Origin: Tretioscincus oriximinensis
Lineage: Eukaryota > Chordata > Lepidosauria > Squamata > Gymnophthalmidae
NCBI GenBank assembly: GCA_022410635.1
Contig: JAJVDF010000234.1
Location: 721,191 to 785,190 of the forward strand
Direction: 5' to 3'
Length of the DNA stretch: 64,000 bases
Under the pieces are notes generated by a model, which searched no databases, was not told the origin of the DNA, and saw only the letters and a program-made list of their open reading frames with translations. The translations under genes and the position numbers were made by a program. Every line of letters begins with the position of its first letter. Position 1 is the stretch's first letter. Of the stretch, positions 1 through 12,200 are shown in pieces.

Positions 1-63
1 TTTTCTAGTGCTTGAAGAGAATTTCCAGGAAGAGAATTCATAGGATATTTTTTACTTCTTTAG

Positions 64-135
64 TGGAGTTCGAGCAGAAGATAAAAGGAGTGGAAATGGA
101 TCTCGCAATTGGGGAGCAGTTAAGGATGATCTGAG
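64..135 (+). CDS. HABP4: HABP4 internal exon ([10 protein letters not shown] motif)
   Basis: Acceptor TTCTTTAG before 64 and donor GTATGA after 135. The 72-nt exon starts with the last base of a split codon and ends two bases into the next. It encodes an [19 protein letters not shown] segment, typical of the HABP4/SERBP1 family just before the acidic region. Confidence 0.85.
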
Positions 136-3100
136 GTATGATAGTCATAGCCTTAGATTTAAATCTTGTTAAGAGCGTGAGTTGCTAGATTGCATGGGCT
201 TATTGTGTGTGCTTTCATTTGCTGTGATGTTTAGATGTGAATCATATTATTTTATCTCTTGCTTGTGCATTCAGAATTCTGCACCTTACATTTTAGCAGA
301 AGATCACTCAAAAATGATATACGTTGCTTATTCTTATTGCAAGTCCTGGTTCAAACCATCTATGTTCATTAATGGCATTAATAACATTATGTCAAATTAA
401 TTTCTGGTTTATCTTTGGGCTGATATTAGATGAGGAAAGTTAGTTTATAAATGCCCTTTTTCAAATGCTATAATATTTTATTGCCAATTACCAGGGCTGC
501 ATTTAGTCAAAATATAGCTACAGGTATTAGTAAGAGGATATTAATATTTTTTATTGCTTTTATTATTATAAAACCCTTAATAGCTGAGGGAAGAGGGGGA
601 GTAAAATAAATAAATAAAGTAAATAAGTTAGTAAGTAAATTATAGCCCATGGGCAAAATACAGCCAAAATACGGGCCTGTCAATCACAGTACTTTTTTCT
701 GAACTGGCACAAATAGAAGCTATTTGTTACTGTAAGCACAATGCAACCTGAAACCTGTCCAATATAGGTTCCATTGTGCTTAGAGTTGCTTCTTCTTTTT
801 AACAAAATAATAGCAACGTTCATACAGATCCATAGGAAAAGTGAAGAATTGATTTATAGTCCCAAGAATTCCGATAAGTAGAATTAGCAGATGCTCAGAG
901 TATGTGTATGTGAACCTTGCAACATTTGCATAAGGAGGTGTTTTTTTCTATTTTTTACTCTTGTCTTGTCCTTATCTCTGAATTTGGAAACTGACACTGA
1001 ATTTCTGCTGAAATTTATGCCACTCCTGTATCAGTAAAACTGAATTTTTATTAGAGGTTATTGTTGCCCATATGGAAGATTTCACACTAAAAAAACACCT
1101 ACTAAACTCTTCACTTACCAATGTTAATAGAATTGGAAAAGACCTTTAGACAGGATTCTGGGATTATTTATTAGTGTTGATAGTGTAACCAAATCAGTAT
1201 TTCTAGCTTCAGTAGGCAGAAACTAAATTTTGCACTCTAATACTAAAATTACACAAGTGTTACTGCTTGTATCCATATACTAGCAGAAGTAGCTCATTGC
1301 TACTGTGGAATACAATGGGCCGCTAGGTGGGTTGCAGTGTGTATCACTCCACCCAGGTGGTGCAGGTGTCTGGTAGCTTGCAGTGTGGGTGACAGTGGGC
1401 TGTGGCAGATTGGGCCCGGATGGTGCAGGGCTCTGTCAGTTTGGCGCAGCCAGCGGCAGCCTGTGGTCACGCTGAACACTCCGACATAGGAGCCATCATT
1501 TTGAAGGTGCCTCTTCCAGTGGGCAATAGGCCTCTCATCTTCATTCAAGGAGANAGACACTGACTGTGTCCACTCACCTCACTTAGAAGGCCAATTGTTG
1601 CAACACATTTTAGTAATAAGGTTTGTCATTGAACCTTCAGAAGAATCAAGAGTTTATTATTTATTTATGGACCTGCATTCCTATCATGACATATAGCTCA
1701 AGGTCTCAGGGCAAGTTACAGCATTAAAAACAAGATATAAAATGAACACTAATGCTTGAAAATGGGATGGGAAAAGTATTTCCCCAGCCAAAGACCAGGA
1801 TGTGTCTTGACTGATTTTCTGAAATTTGAAGTTGACATGCTTGGAGCACCATGTGTGTGTGTGTGAGAGAGTGTTCCATAGCCTGAGGAATGCCTAGTGT
1901 TGGAGCAGATGCATATTTTGTGGAACTGAGATTTTTTTTTCTCTTTACATTGTTCAGTACATTCCTGAATTTAATAGACGCATTTACTGTTTTTGCAGTG
2001 AACTGGAACAACCTACTCCTATGGAAGAGACTTCAGAAGTTGAAGAGAACCCAGGAGCACCTGAAGGCGAATCTCCAAACAAGTATGGGCTGGTTTTGAA
2101 TAATTTCCTCTTGTTCCCTAAGTCATTGTTAGAAAACACAGCTCTTACCTGGGAAGTTGCATTCCATTGTTGTGGATGTTAACTATCTAAAACAGGAAAA
2201 TGGAATTTGATATTGGTGTGTGTTTGGTTACAATGCTACCAAGGATTTCAATGAATGACGTCCTAATCCAAAGGAGGTGATTTACTGAAGTTGAAGCTGT
2301 GGTTTATATAAGCTGTAAATACAGTGTGCAGTAACAGACCTGCTCTACTTTTGACCAGTATTGACAATCGGCTGGCAAGCTGCTACTTTCTTGTTTCTCA
2401 AGTCCTGGGGAGGGGAAAACTGGAGTTTGTCAAACTGAGGTAGGTTGCCATGCATAGGTAGTGGTATGCATATGGGCAGTTGAGGAGTTACACAATCTAT
2501 TTACTTATTTGCATTTTACCTTACTTTATACTCAGGGCAGGTAACAGTAAAATCAGTGCAGCAACAACAGCATTGATGATGATAATCAATATTCAAATGA
2601 AAGTTGGCTCATTGCAGTCACCTCTAACATTTCCTGAAAGGGAAGAAAGCTATTGCTACAGCCAAAGGATAGGGTAAATAAGTCTAAAAGTATGCAGAAA
2701 TGACATTAGATATACCTGAGAAGGAAAATCCTTCCGCAACTTCTCAGGTATTCTATGCCTTTGATTGGCAATAGTGCCAGCATCACAAAGAGGGCTTCTG
2801 CAACAGTTAAAGAGATAGGAAGAATTCTGCCAGATCCTCCATCTGACATATTCCTTCTGGGCATTATAAGCAGAAGGAGCTTCACCTGCTCTTGACTTTC
2901 CTACAAATGGCATTTAGAGGAATCCTTTCAGTCACTCCAGTCTATAGACAATATCTAGACATCCTTTCTAGCAGCCTTTGATGCACCTGGCCTTCATGAA
3001 TTTATATAATTTTTTCTTAAAAGCTATCAAGGCTCCTTGCTGTCACTACTTCTTTAGGTAGTATATTTCAGTTCTTGATTGATGTGTAGTACTGTATAGG

Positions 3101-6100
3101 ACGATGTGTCCTATTCGGTTCAAAGGACCCAAGTTGTTTAGGATTTTGTTGGTTAATGTTACACCCATGAATTGTGCTCAGTAGCCTATCGGCAACCAGT
3201 ATAGTTTCTTTCATACTAGAGTGATGTATGTTCAAGTGTATTTGTCCAAAATCCAAAATATGTTTAATGATTAGTCTTTAGACCATATCACAGTTAAAAC
3301 AAGTTAATGGTAACCAGCCAATAGGCCAAACAAAATTAAAATCACAAATACATTATACAATCCATTAAAAACTATCAGAATAACGGTTAGAAAAATAAGA
3401 AAATGAATAAAAGGCCATGAGCCAAAGCTATTAAAAATCTATTCAATTATTAAAGCATGACTGTACTTTGTTGGCTTTAATTATAAATATAGCCACTTGG
3501 GTTGTAGTAGCTTTATAAACACCCTGTAGCATTCTATAGACTAAAACCTTATTGTCCATTGATTGCCATTTACCTGGTAGGGGAGCTAGGTACCTCTCCC
3601 AGAGTTTGGCATATAAGGAACATTCCAGGAGGAAATACGTAGTATCTTCCACAACATGATCCCCACACACACAGAGCCTGTCCTGAATTGGTACGTTCTC
3701 ATATCAGCAAAGTTTCATCATGATTTCTAACTGGTCGAACCTAGCCTTTGTAAAAGCAGTTCCTAACTTCAAAGGCATACTGAAAGCTAAGTAACTCTCC
3801 AGCTTGCATTGGTGCTTGGCACTTGCCAGAAAAGGAGTAGCTCTAGCATGCGAAATAGCTGCCACATCATTCTGAGCTTCTATGTCCACAGCCCATTGTG
3901 ACTATTTGTCAGAAAACATGCTGCTGGATTCTGCACTATTGACAGCTTTTAAATCATCTTTGTAGGTTGCCTTACATAGAGTATATTGCAGTAATCCAGA
4001 CTTTAGACCACCAAAGTATAGGCCATTATAGACAAGCTATTATTGTCCAGAAAGGACTATAGTTGGCGAATGAATCTAAACTGGAAGAGACACTTTTGGT
4101 TACCTCTGCAACCTGAGCAGGTTTCCAAAATGCAAGAAATTTGTGGTTTATGCAAGAGTAATAGAATTCACACTGCAAGGGAAACTGTATTTTACAGTTG
4201 CATAAAAGCAAAAGTGACCTGTAAAAAACTTCACTAAACAAAGGATAATCTTGGGATTTGGGATGAAGTCAGTGGGAATTAAAATGCAGAAATGATCAGG
4301 GAAGAGATCAATGATTAAAAGTTACATTTATCTAAATGTGTATTGACACCAGTCAGTTGGTACTGATTACCATATCCAACGTGCATAATGCATCCTCCAT
4401 TTAAACATTCATAGATTAACCAGCTCTTTGGCTAGGGAAGCATTTATTCATTGGGTAGGACAGTTTTAAAATGTGATTTATTCTGGTTCTATATTCACTT
4501 TAATTGTTGTGATTTCCCCTGAGACCTTGAGGTATAGGTAGAATATAAACGTGAAAACAAATTCATAAAATATGTTTCAAATAAGTCATTCCGAGTGATG
4601 GCACTAAACCTGCTGATGTACTGTACTTTATTTAATTTTGAAGTCACAATTAAAATATAGTGCACTTTGTTTTTGAATCTCTTCTTTGGATGGAGATTAC
4701 AATTCATATTGTCCCCAATTTTCCCTTCTGTATTTCAGGATCTATGAATTCATGCATCCTTGGAAGTTTGTGCCATACTGTTTACCCCTTTGATCATTAA
4801 GGATTAAGATTTTTTGTTAAGATTTAAGTTAGGATGCCTTTTGGGGCATATTTATAATCTTATTATGGATTGCCTTTTAGAAACTTTGCTTGACAAAGTT
4901 ACTTTTATACCTTTGTTGTCATATACTATTTGAAATTATTGGATTTCAATAACTGAGGTAAACTTGAAAAAGCTTCTGGAATCCATGATTCATGACCTTT
5001 TGTTACAGTTGTAACAGGCAATAGGCTCTTTTACTATTAAATAAATATATAATAGTATATTTACAACTAATTGCAGCTTTCAGCGGTTCTTGCAGTGAAC
5101 AGGAACCCATTAAGTGAATAAGACAGCAGTGATTGTTCATTTTTGGCAGCTATTTATACATGCACATACACACACGCACAAAAGTCTCAGAGTGGCCAAC
5201 ATGTACCTTCATAAGGGAATTTTCTGAGATTTTGGAAATTAAAAAAAGAAATTGCCTTTATTCTATTACGACTTTACAATGTTTACGTTTAACAGTCCAG
5301 AATAATGTGGAAGAATTACTAAGACAATAACCATATTTTTATTTCTGTTGCTTGTCCTTATATCAGGTTTAATAAGTTCTACTTTTTGTTACGTAGCTGT
5401 ATTTTATTGTTGATACTTGATACACACATAAACTATTTGATCCTAATTATAACCTCACTTTTATGGCCCTCTGTTGTCTGAAGCGAGAAAGAACAGTCTC
5501 TTTTTTTGCATATGAAAGGGTTGACATAGATACAAGTGACAATGAAATAATAATTACTTCTCTGCTGGCTTAGCAGGTTGTTACTGCAGTGGTATGTACT
5601 AGGCCAGAGATGTCAAACTGGTGGCCCTCCAGATGTTCCTGAACCACAACTCCCAACATTCCATTCCACTCCCAGCACTGTACTCCACTCTGCTAAACCA
5701 AATTCAACATTGGGAGTTGTGGTTCAGGAACATCTGGAGGGCCACCAGTTTGACATCTCTGTACTAGGCTACAAGAAAAATAATGCACTTTGGGTTACAT
5801 ACTTTGGAAGCCTGTTTGGTGTAGTGGTTATAGTGTTGGACTCTTATCTAGAGTGTGGGATTCTTTATCTAGTAGTCTCCTGGTTCGATTCCCCACTCCT
5901 CCATAAAATCCAGGTGGGTGCCCTTGGGCCAGTCACAGTTCTTTAGAACTCTCTCAGCCCCACCTACTTCTCAGGGTGTCTGTTGTGGAGAAAGCGAGGC
6001 TAAGGTGTGGTCATTTGGTGTAGTGGTTAGAGTGTTGGACTCTTATCTAGTAGTCTCCCGGTTCAATTCCCTACTCCTCCATGAAAGCCAGTACCAGTTC

Positions 6101-9100
6101 TTTAGAACTCTCTCAGACCCACCTACTTCTCAGGGTGTCTGTTGTGGAGAAAGCAACAAAAGCTATGTGCATCCCACTATGGTTGGCCGCCCTGAGACCT
6201 TCGAGTATAGGGCGGGATATAAGTACAAATAAATAAATAATCTATTTACTTATTCCACTATTTTGGAATAAAGCACTGTCTGGACTGCTTTATTTCATAA
6301 TACTCAACTATAATGGAATAAATAAGGGATGTCTAGATGTCTACCCTTCACTTCTAGCAACTGGCCTTTAGAAAGAATTATGCTGCCTTGTACCTAATAA
6401 CCTTTCCCAGAAGAGTTTTTTCCAATTGTTTTCATGAAACCATCCAAGCCTACAGCCAATATAAGAATCTTAGTAGTTAATCCCACACATAAATTGGTTT
6501 CCTTTTGGTCTTCCTAAATCCTCTGACATTGGGTTTGTTGGGTGATTCCCAATTCCAGTGTATTGGGACAGGAGAACTTTTTCTTCTTTATCTAGTTTTT
6601 TCATACCATGCATAATTTTATCTACTTCTATCATAGCCCATCTTTTGTAAAGTGTGTGGGGGAGCTCCAGTCCTTTTCTACATTTTTGTTGCCATCTTTT
6701 AACCCTTTCCTTTTCAATGTATAGTGAGAAAAATATCTAGAGACAGATGATCAGTGGTTCATATAAGGGGGCTGCAGGGGTGCCAGTTGTCCTTACTCTG
6801 TGATATTACTGGCTTGGCTAACATTTGCACTGAACGTCTTCTCATATGCTAAAACATTTTAATCAACCACAGTGAGCTTATAGCCTATCAGTATGGATGA
6901 AATTGGTTTCGTCTGTGCCAATTTAAACTTATTTACATTGAACAGTACTGGCCCTTCTGATGTCTGGTCTCCCATTGTGCAGATGTTCCTTTGGAGCGTT
7001 TCATAGTCTGTTTTTGCTTTTATCACTCCAAGCAACTTGGTTTCACTGGCAACTATAGCCTTTTACTGTATGTTTTGGATTATTTATGAAACAGGCATTA
7101 CGATCGTTCTGTTACAAAACCCTGAAGGACCAGCTCTTATTACACCCATTCATTGAAAGAAATACAAATTTACTCTTCATTTTTGCTTTTTGTACCATAG
7201 CCAGTTGTTTATCTAGTAGATCTTAGGTCCCCTTATATTCTGGCTGCTAAATATACTGAACAGTGGACAGTGGCTACTGGATCAGCTTGTTCTACCTGTT
7301 GACACCCTGAAAGAATTGTAAAAGGTCAATTAGGCTGAACCTTCCTTTGCAGACAGTTATATATAAGTTAACAGTTATTTTAGAACTAGGATTGCCATAA
7401 AAAAACAGAACAGAGCAGCAATTTAATGGGTGTGTAAAAGGGAACATTTTAACTGATGCAGACTTTAATACCTGGATTCAAACCTATGAATAATGTGTTC
7501 TAACTTTAAACTGACCTGACTTTAAAATAATATAGTCCTCACTTTCAGATTCAAACATCTAAAAATGTTAAATTTAGATACCATTTTTTCTTCTACACAA
7601 ATCATAAAGCTCCACAAAAGCTCTGTCACAAATATGCAAAATATTCCATTACCACATGTAAGGAGGGACAGCTGAATTGATACTGAGTTTTGCTCATACG
7701 TATTGGACCCCCATTGAAAAAACCGAACAGCAGTTTTTTTGTTTAAAGATAGCAACAGCCAGCTTGAGCTTTACAAATATTGTTACAGTCAAGGAAAAGT
7801 AAATTTCAATTATTGGACTCATATTCTTAATACCAGAAGCAATCGTACGCTGAGAATTCAAGAGATGAAATGTTTCTATGGCCAAATTTGTTATTTTTAT
7901 GTCATTGTCACTTAGAAAATATATAGTCACTGGAAGTTAGTTTTCCTTGATTTTATTTTGTATTATTCCAATGTGCACATTACATGCAACTGCGGAAAGA
8001 TCAGAAACAAAATGAGGTGTTATTTTTAATGCGAAAAACCAAATTTAGGCTGTAATTTTTTCATTAGGTACAAAAATCACATAATCATCATCCTAATAAT
8101 CTGAATTAAATTTTAAAGACGTAGCCATGTTAGTCTGAATCCAGAATATCTAGCTAGGGGGTCTCTTAGAGTCTAAGAAGAAAAATATAGGCAGCATGAG
8201 CATTTGCATACATGTTTTCACCCTAGTTCACAAGTTCACTGGCAGCTATAACCTTTTACTGTGTGTTTTGGATTAGAATCATAGAATTAAAGAGTTGGAA
8301 GGGACCTCCAGGGTCATCAGGTCCAACCTGTTGCTAAGTGCAGGATTCATTAAACCATCCCAGACAGATGGCTGTCCAGTCGCTGTTTGAAGACTTCCAG
8401 TGAAGGCGAACTTACCACCTGAAGCAGGCATTAGTTCTGTACAGAACCAACAAAAGCTCATGTACCTACCCTTTTCTTGTTAGTTTCCAAGGTACTATAT
8501 ATAATTAAATACAATTGTATTTAATTATACACACATATATTTAATGTACTCTTGACCAAAGCAGTTATTATACTAAATAAATTCAGTTTACTGAATTGTG
8601 TGCCTGTACTGCGCCTGCCATAGTCTGCACTAGTATACAAATGGCAAGGGCCATGTTTGGAATCAGGCTTGGCCTGGAAAGGGCCTTCAAATGAAATATA
8701 GGGATGGGATGAAATGGAAGACATTGTCAGGAAGAGAAATGAATGGAATTCTATCTAATAGTTCTCCATATTGCAATATTTTGTTATAGCTTATAAAACC
8801 ACTTTAGAGAGTAGCACTATCATGGAAGTTATGCCCTGCCTTTCCCTCTCTGGCATTTCACAGGCTAATGGTTTTAACTTTACAACTATATAAACCCTTA
8901 GAATTGCTGAAGGAGAGCCAGCAGACGAAGTAGTTCAAGAGATGACGTTGGATGAATGGAAAAACCTTCAGGAACAAAGCCGACCAAAGCCTGAATTCAA
9001 CATCCGTAAGCCTGAAACTGCTGTTCCTTCCAAAGCAGTAGTGATTCACAAGTCAAAATATAGAGATGGTGTAAGTATTGGCTTGAAATTTGGGAAGTTA

Positions 9101-9197
9101 TTTTTACCTTATGATTGATCTATAAGAACATTTATATATCCTCATTGAATGAAAATATTAAGCACGGAGTACTTAACTGAATAATGGTTGTTGTTGT

Positions 9198-9241
<44 letters not shown>

Positions 9242-12200
9242 GAGTCATAGAATCATAGTTGGAAGGGACTTCCAGGGCCGTTGGGTCCAACTCCCTGCTC
9301 AATATAGTGGTGGTGGTAGTAGTAGTGAAGTCTGCACATGTGGGCTTGGGTGTGACCGTCTACCCGAACGCTGGCAGGCAGTGGAGGTTGCTGTTTCTCT
9401 CTGTTTCCTCTTTTCTATGCCAGTACATTCCAGTTCACTGCTTGCTCTGGGATTGGTTGAATAAAAACAGTGAGTATCAGTGACAGCAAGGCAAGGTGGT
9501 ACAAGAGCGTGGGGTTTCAACAGAGAAACAGAGTTTGAGGCACGTGTGTCAGCCGTGGAAAGTGGTGAGCCTCAGCTTCGGCCAACCCAGCTGTTGGACG
9601 TAAGCCTTGGGACGAAAAATAACTTTGTAAGCTGCTCTGAGTCCCTTTGGATGAGAAGGGCGGGGCATAAAAAACCAGATTCTTCTTCTACTTCTGTCTT
9701 TGGCTTAAAGCATCTTAAAACTATTCTTGGCTATTAAAATCATAGAAGTACATGAAAAAACAAAATATTTAACATGACGTTGTGACATTTGGTGCTGTTG
9801 TGGTACTGAATGCTTTTCATTACTGAGTTATAGGAAAAGACTTACAAGTTATAATACACTACTGGAGAATGCCTGATCCTGTTTCCAGCAATGAAAAGTG
9901 CATTCTAGCTGGGGTCTGATCCCTGCCGCTCTGTTCCCTTCCCGCCTGCCCACGTACCTCACCTCTTGTCCTCCCTTTCCTTTTGTTTCCTTAGCTGACA
10001 TGTTTTTTGCATATTTTACGTGTCTTGACTGAATTTGCCAGGTGGGCTTTGATCACAAAGATACTCATGGCTCTAGGCTGGAGCAAAAGCCCCAATGGGT
10101 GTTGTGAGCGACAGTACTTCACCCAGCGCTTGGCCTGGTAGGCTGCTATACGTATTGATTTTGTTGTGGGTAGCACCTTTTGATGGGGCTCAACCTGCCT
10201 GCTGCGTTGGGCTTGAAAACATGGCAGCCTGCCATGCCACTGAACCTTATAGAATCATAGAATTATAGAGTTGGAAGGTATCTCCAGGGATATGGGATCC
10301 AACCACCTGCTCACTGCAGGATTCATTAAACCATCCCAGACAGTTGACTGCCCAGTCTCCATTTGAAGACTTCCAGCGAAGGCGAACTCACCACCTCCTG
10401 TGACAAACTGTTCACTGGTTTATCACCCTGACTGTTAGAAGGTTTTTCTGATATCTAATCTATATCTTGCAGTTTCATCCCATTGTCTCTAGTCCTTCCA
10501 TGTGACAATGAGAACAATGCTGATCCCTCTGCTCAGTGACAGCCCTTCAGATATTTGTAGGCAGCTATCTACTCTTCATTCTTCACTTTTGCAGTCTAAA
10601 CATCCCTAGATCCTTTAGTGTATGAAGTGACACTATGCACTAACATGGGCACGGTCTGCTGGGCTGCCTCCTACCCTCGGGCCTGTGCAAACTGGTGCTT
10701 TGTGCCAGTTTGCCCTGGGTGGCATCATTTTGTATCACCCTCTTCCTCTGCCTGGGCGTCGCTATACTTGAGGTGGGATTTGCACTCCAGGCCAGGACGT
10801 TCGTAGATCTGGCTTTTATATAGAAGATTATCATTATAAAATTATAATCAATAAAACTTTTTCTTTTTTAAAAAGATAACTTAGAACACTTTAATTAAAA
10901 GCAGATCTGTCGGACCCATGTGAAGGAAATACAGCTAAATCCTTGCTTTGACTATAGAGGAATCTAATACAGATGGTACTCTAAATACAGTCTCTTCAGA
11001 GGTGGCACCATGAACTTTAATCAAGAAAATAACGGTAGCATCTCTTTTATACAGTCTTATGGGCCCCCAATTTTGTGAAAATATTTGAACAGATGTTAGC
11101 AGTGCCATTGTTCACGGTGACATTTTAATTGAGTCATACTAAAGTTTAATGTTTCAGTCAGAGATCCATTAGGACAGGGGATAGATTTTTTTCAGCAATA
11201 CCTCATATTAGTCACGGTTTCAAGGAAGTGTTTGCTTGTAGTGATTCTGCATGCAGTGAAGATTCACTTGTCAGTGGATCTTGAATGGATATGGGAAAAT
11301 ATGTGTAAGAAAAGTTCTCTTCTGTTTCTCCAGCCTTTCTGGACCGCCTCACACAGATGCGGCCCTGTATTGAGTGCTCTAGATCTTAGATATTAGCTCC
11401 TCACCATGGCGTGTGCATTACCATGGATCAGGAAGCCCAGACCCATTAAACCGAAGTAAAGAAGCATAAGCAGTTTGCTTATTACACAGGCATCATAATG
11501 CTTCTCTGTGGCATTAAGGTGAGAGCATGTGAATGAGCCTCATTTATTATTATCTTGCATAAGTCAGTTTATGCAGGAACAAACTTAAAAGCTCTGATCT
11601 GTGCTTGATCTCCCTCCAATGGTCGAGTAGTTTTTATCTCATCACAAAAGGGATGGTTACAAGCATAGAGACACTCCCTTTTAGGGAGGTGGAGAAAAGT
11701 ATCTAAGGATTTAGCCTTCTTCCCAACCCCCTGGCTGCTGAAGACGCCATCAAAAGGTAGTGGTCCTTCATGTAGATATTTGATGTTGAGACAATCAGAT
11801 GATTGCTCTCTAAGATGTCTATGTGTAGATCTACTACTAATTAACAGCGTCTCAACCGCTTGGGAAACCAAGATGCCAGCTAATTAACGAAAGTAAACAA
11901 TGATCTTTCTATACTATATTGCAGCAAACTTAGAAGCTTGAGGCAGACTGACCTGTGGTAAAATCATCATCACAACATTTGCTGTTTCTTTCGATGTGGA
12001 AGGATTTAATTGCTGACAAATTCTTCTACAGGTAATGAAAGAAGACCTAGAGGACGATTCTCATTTTTTCCGAAAAGCAGCAAATGACATCACTTCTAAG
12101 CTAGACATTAACTTCGGGAATCTGCCTCGTCCTGGGCGTGGAGCCAGAGGAACCAGAGGACGGGGTCGTGTCCGAAGAGTTGAAGACTCAGGACCCAGGC

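Larger units (their letters stand above)
2083..8901 (+). other. HABP4: HABP4 large intron, filled with old repeats
   Basis: 6.8 kb without coding exons. It contains degraded antisense LINE sequence (2.87-4.03 kb and 6.34-7.10 kb), an hAT MITE (5605-5761), a dimeric tRNA-SINE (5812-6236) and a CR1 3' end (8274-8436). Stretches 4.03-5.58 kb and 7.1-8.1 kb look like plain AT-rich intron. Confidence 0.7.
9071..12031 (+). other. HABP4: HABP4 intron
   Basis: Holds a (TAC)n microsatellite with a CR1 tail at 9.19-9.30 kb, an unassigned moderately GC-rich repeat at about 9.31-9.60 kb (related to 41.3-41.9 kb) followed by a SINE-like tail at 9.60-9.69 kb, unassigned sequence at 9.88-10.24 kb, and a CR1 3' end at 10.25-10.62 kb. 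From 10.8 to 12.0 kb I see nothing beyond intron sequence. Confidence 0.65.

Noticed and set aside
2656..2913. 85-codon minus-strand frame in the HABP4 intron
   Set aside because: Partly overlaps degraded LINE sequence; no start context, domain or splice support.
5822..5902. Possible tRNA gene (A and B boxes)
   Set aside because: The boxes belong to a SINE head; the sequence cannot form a full tRNA cloverleaf and continues into a SINE body and tail.
9188..9240. Possible CRISPR-like or satellite array
   Set aside because: A plain trinucleotide microsatellite without spacers.
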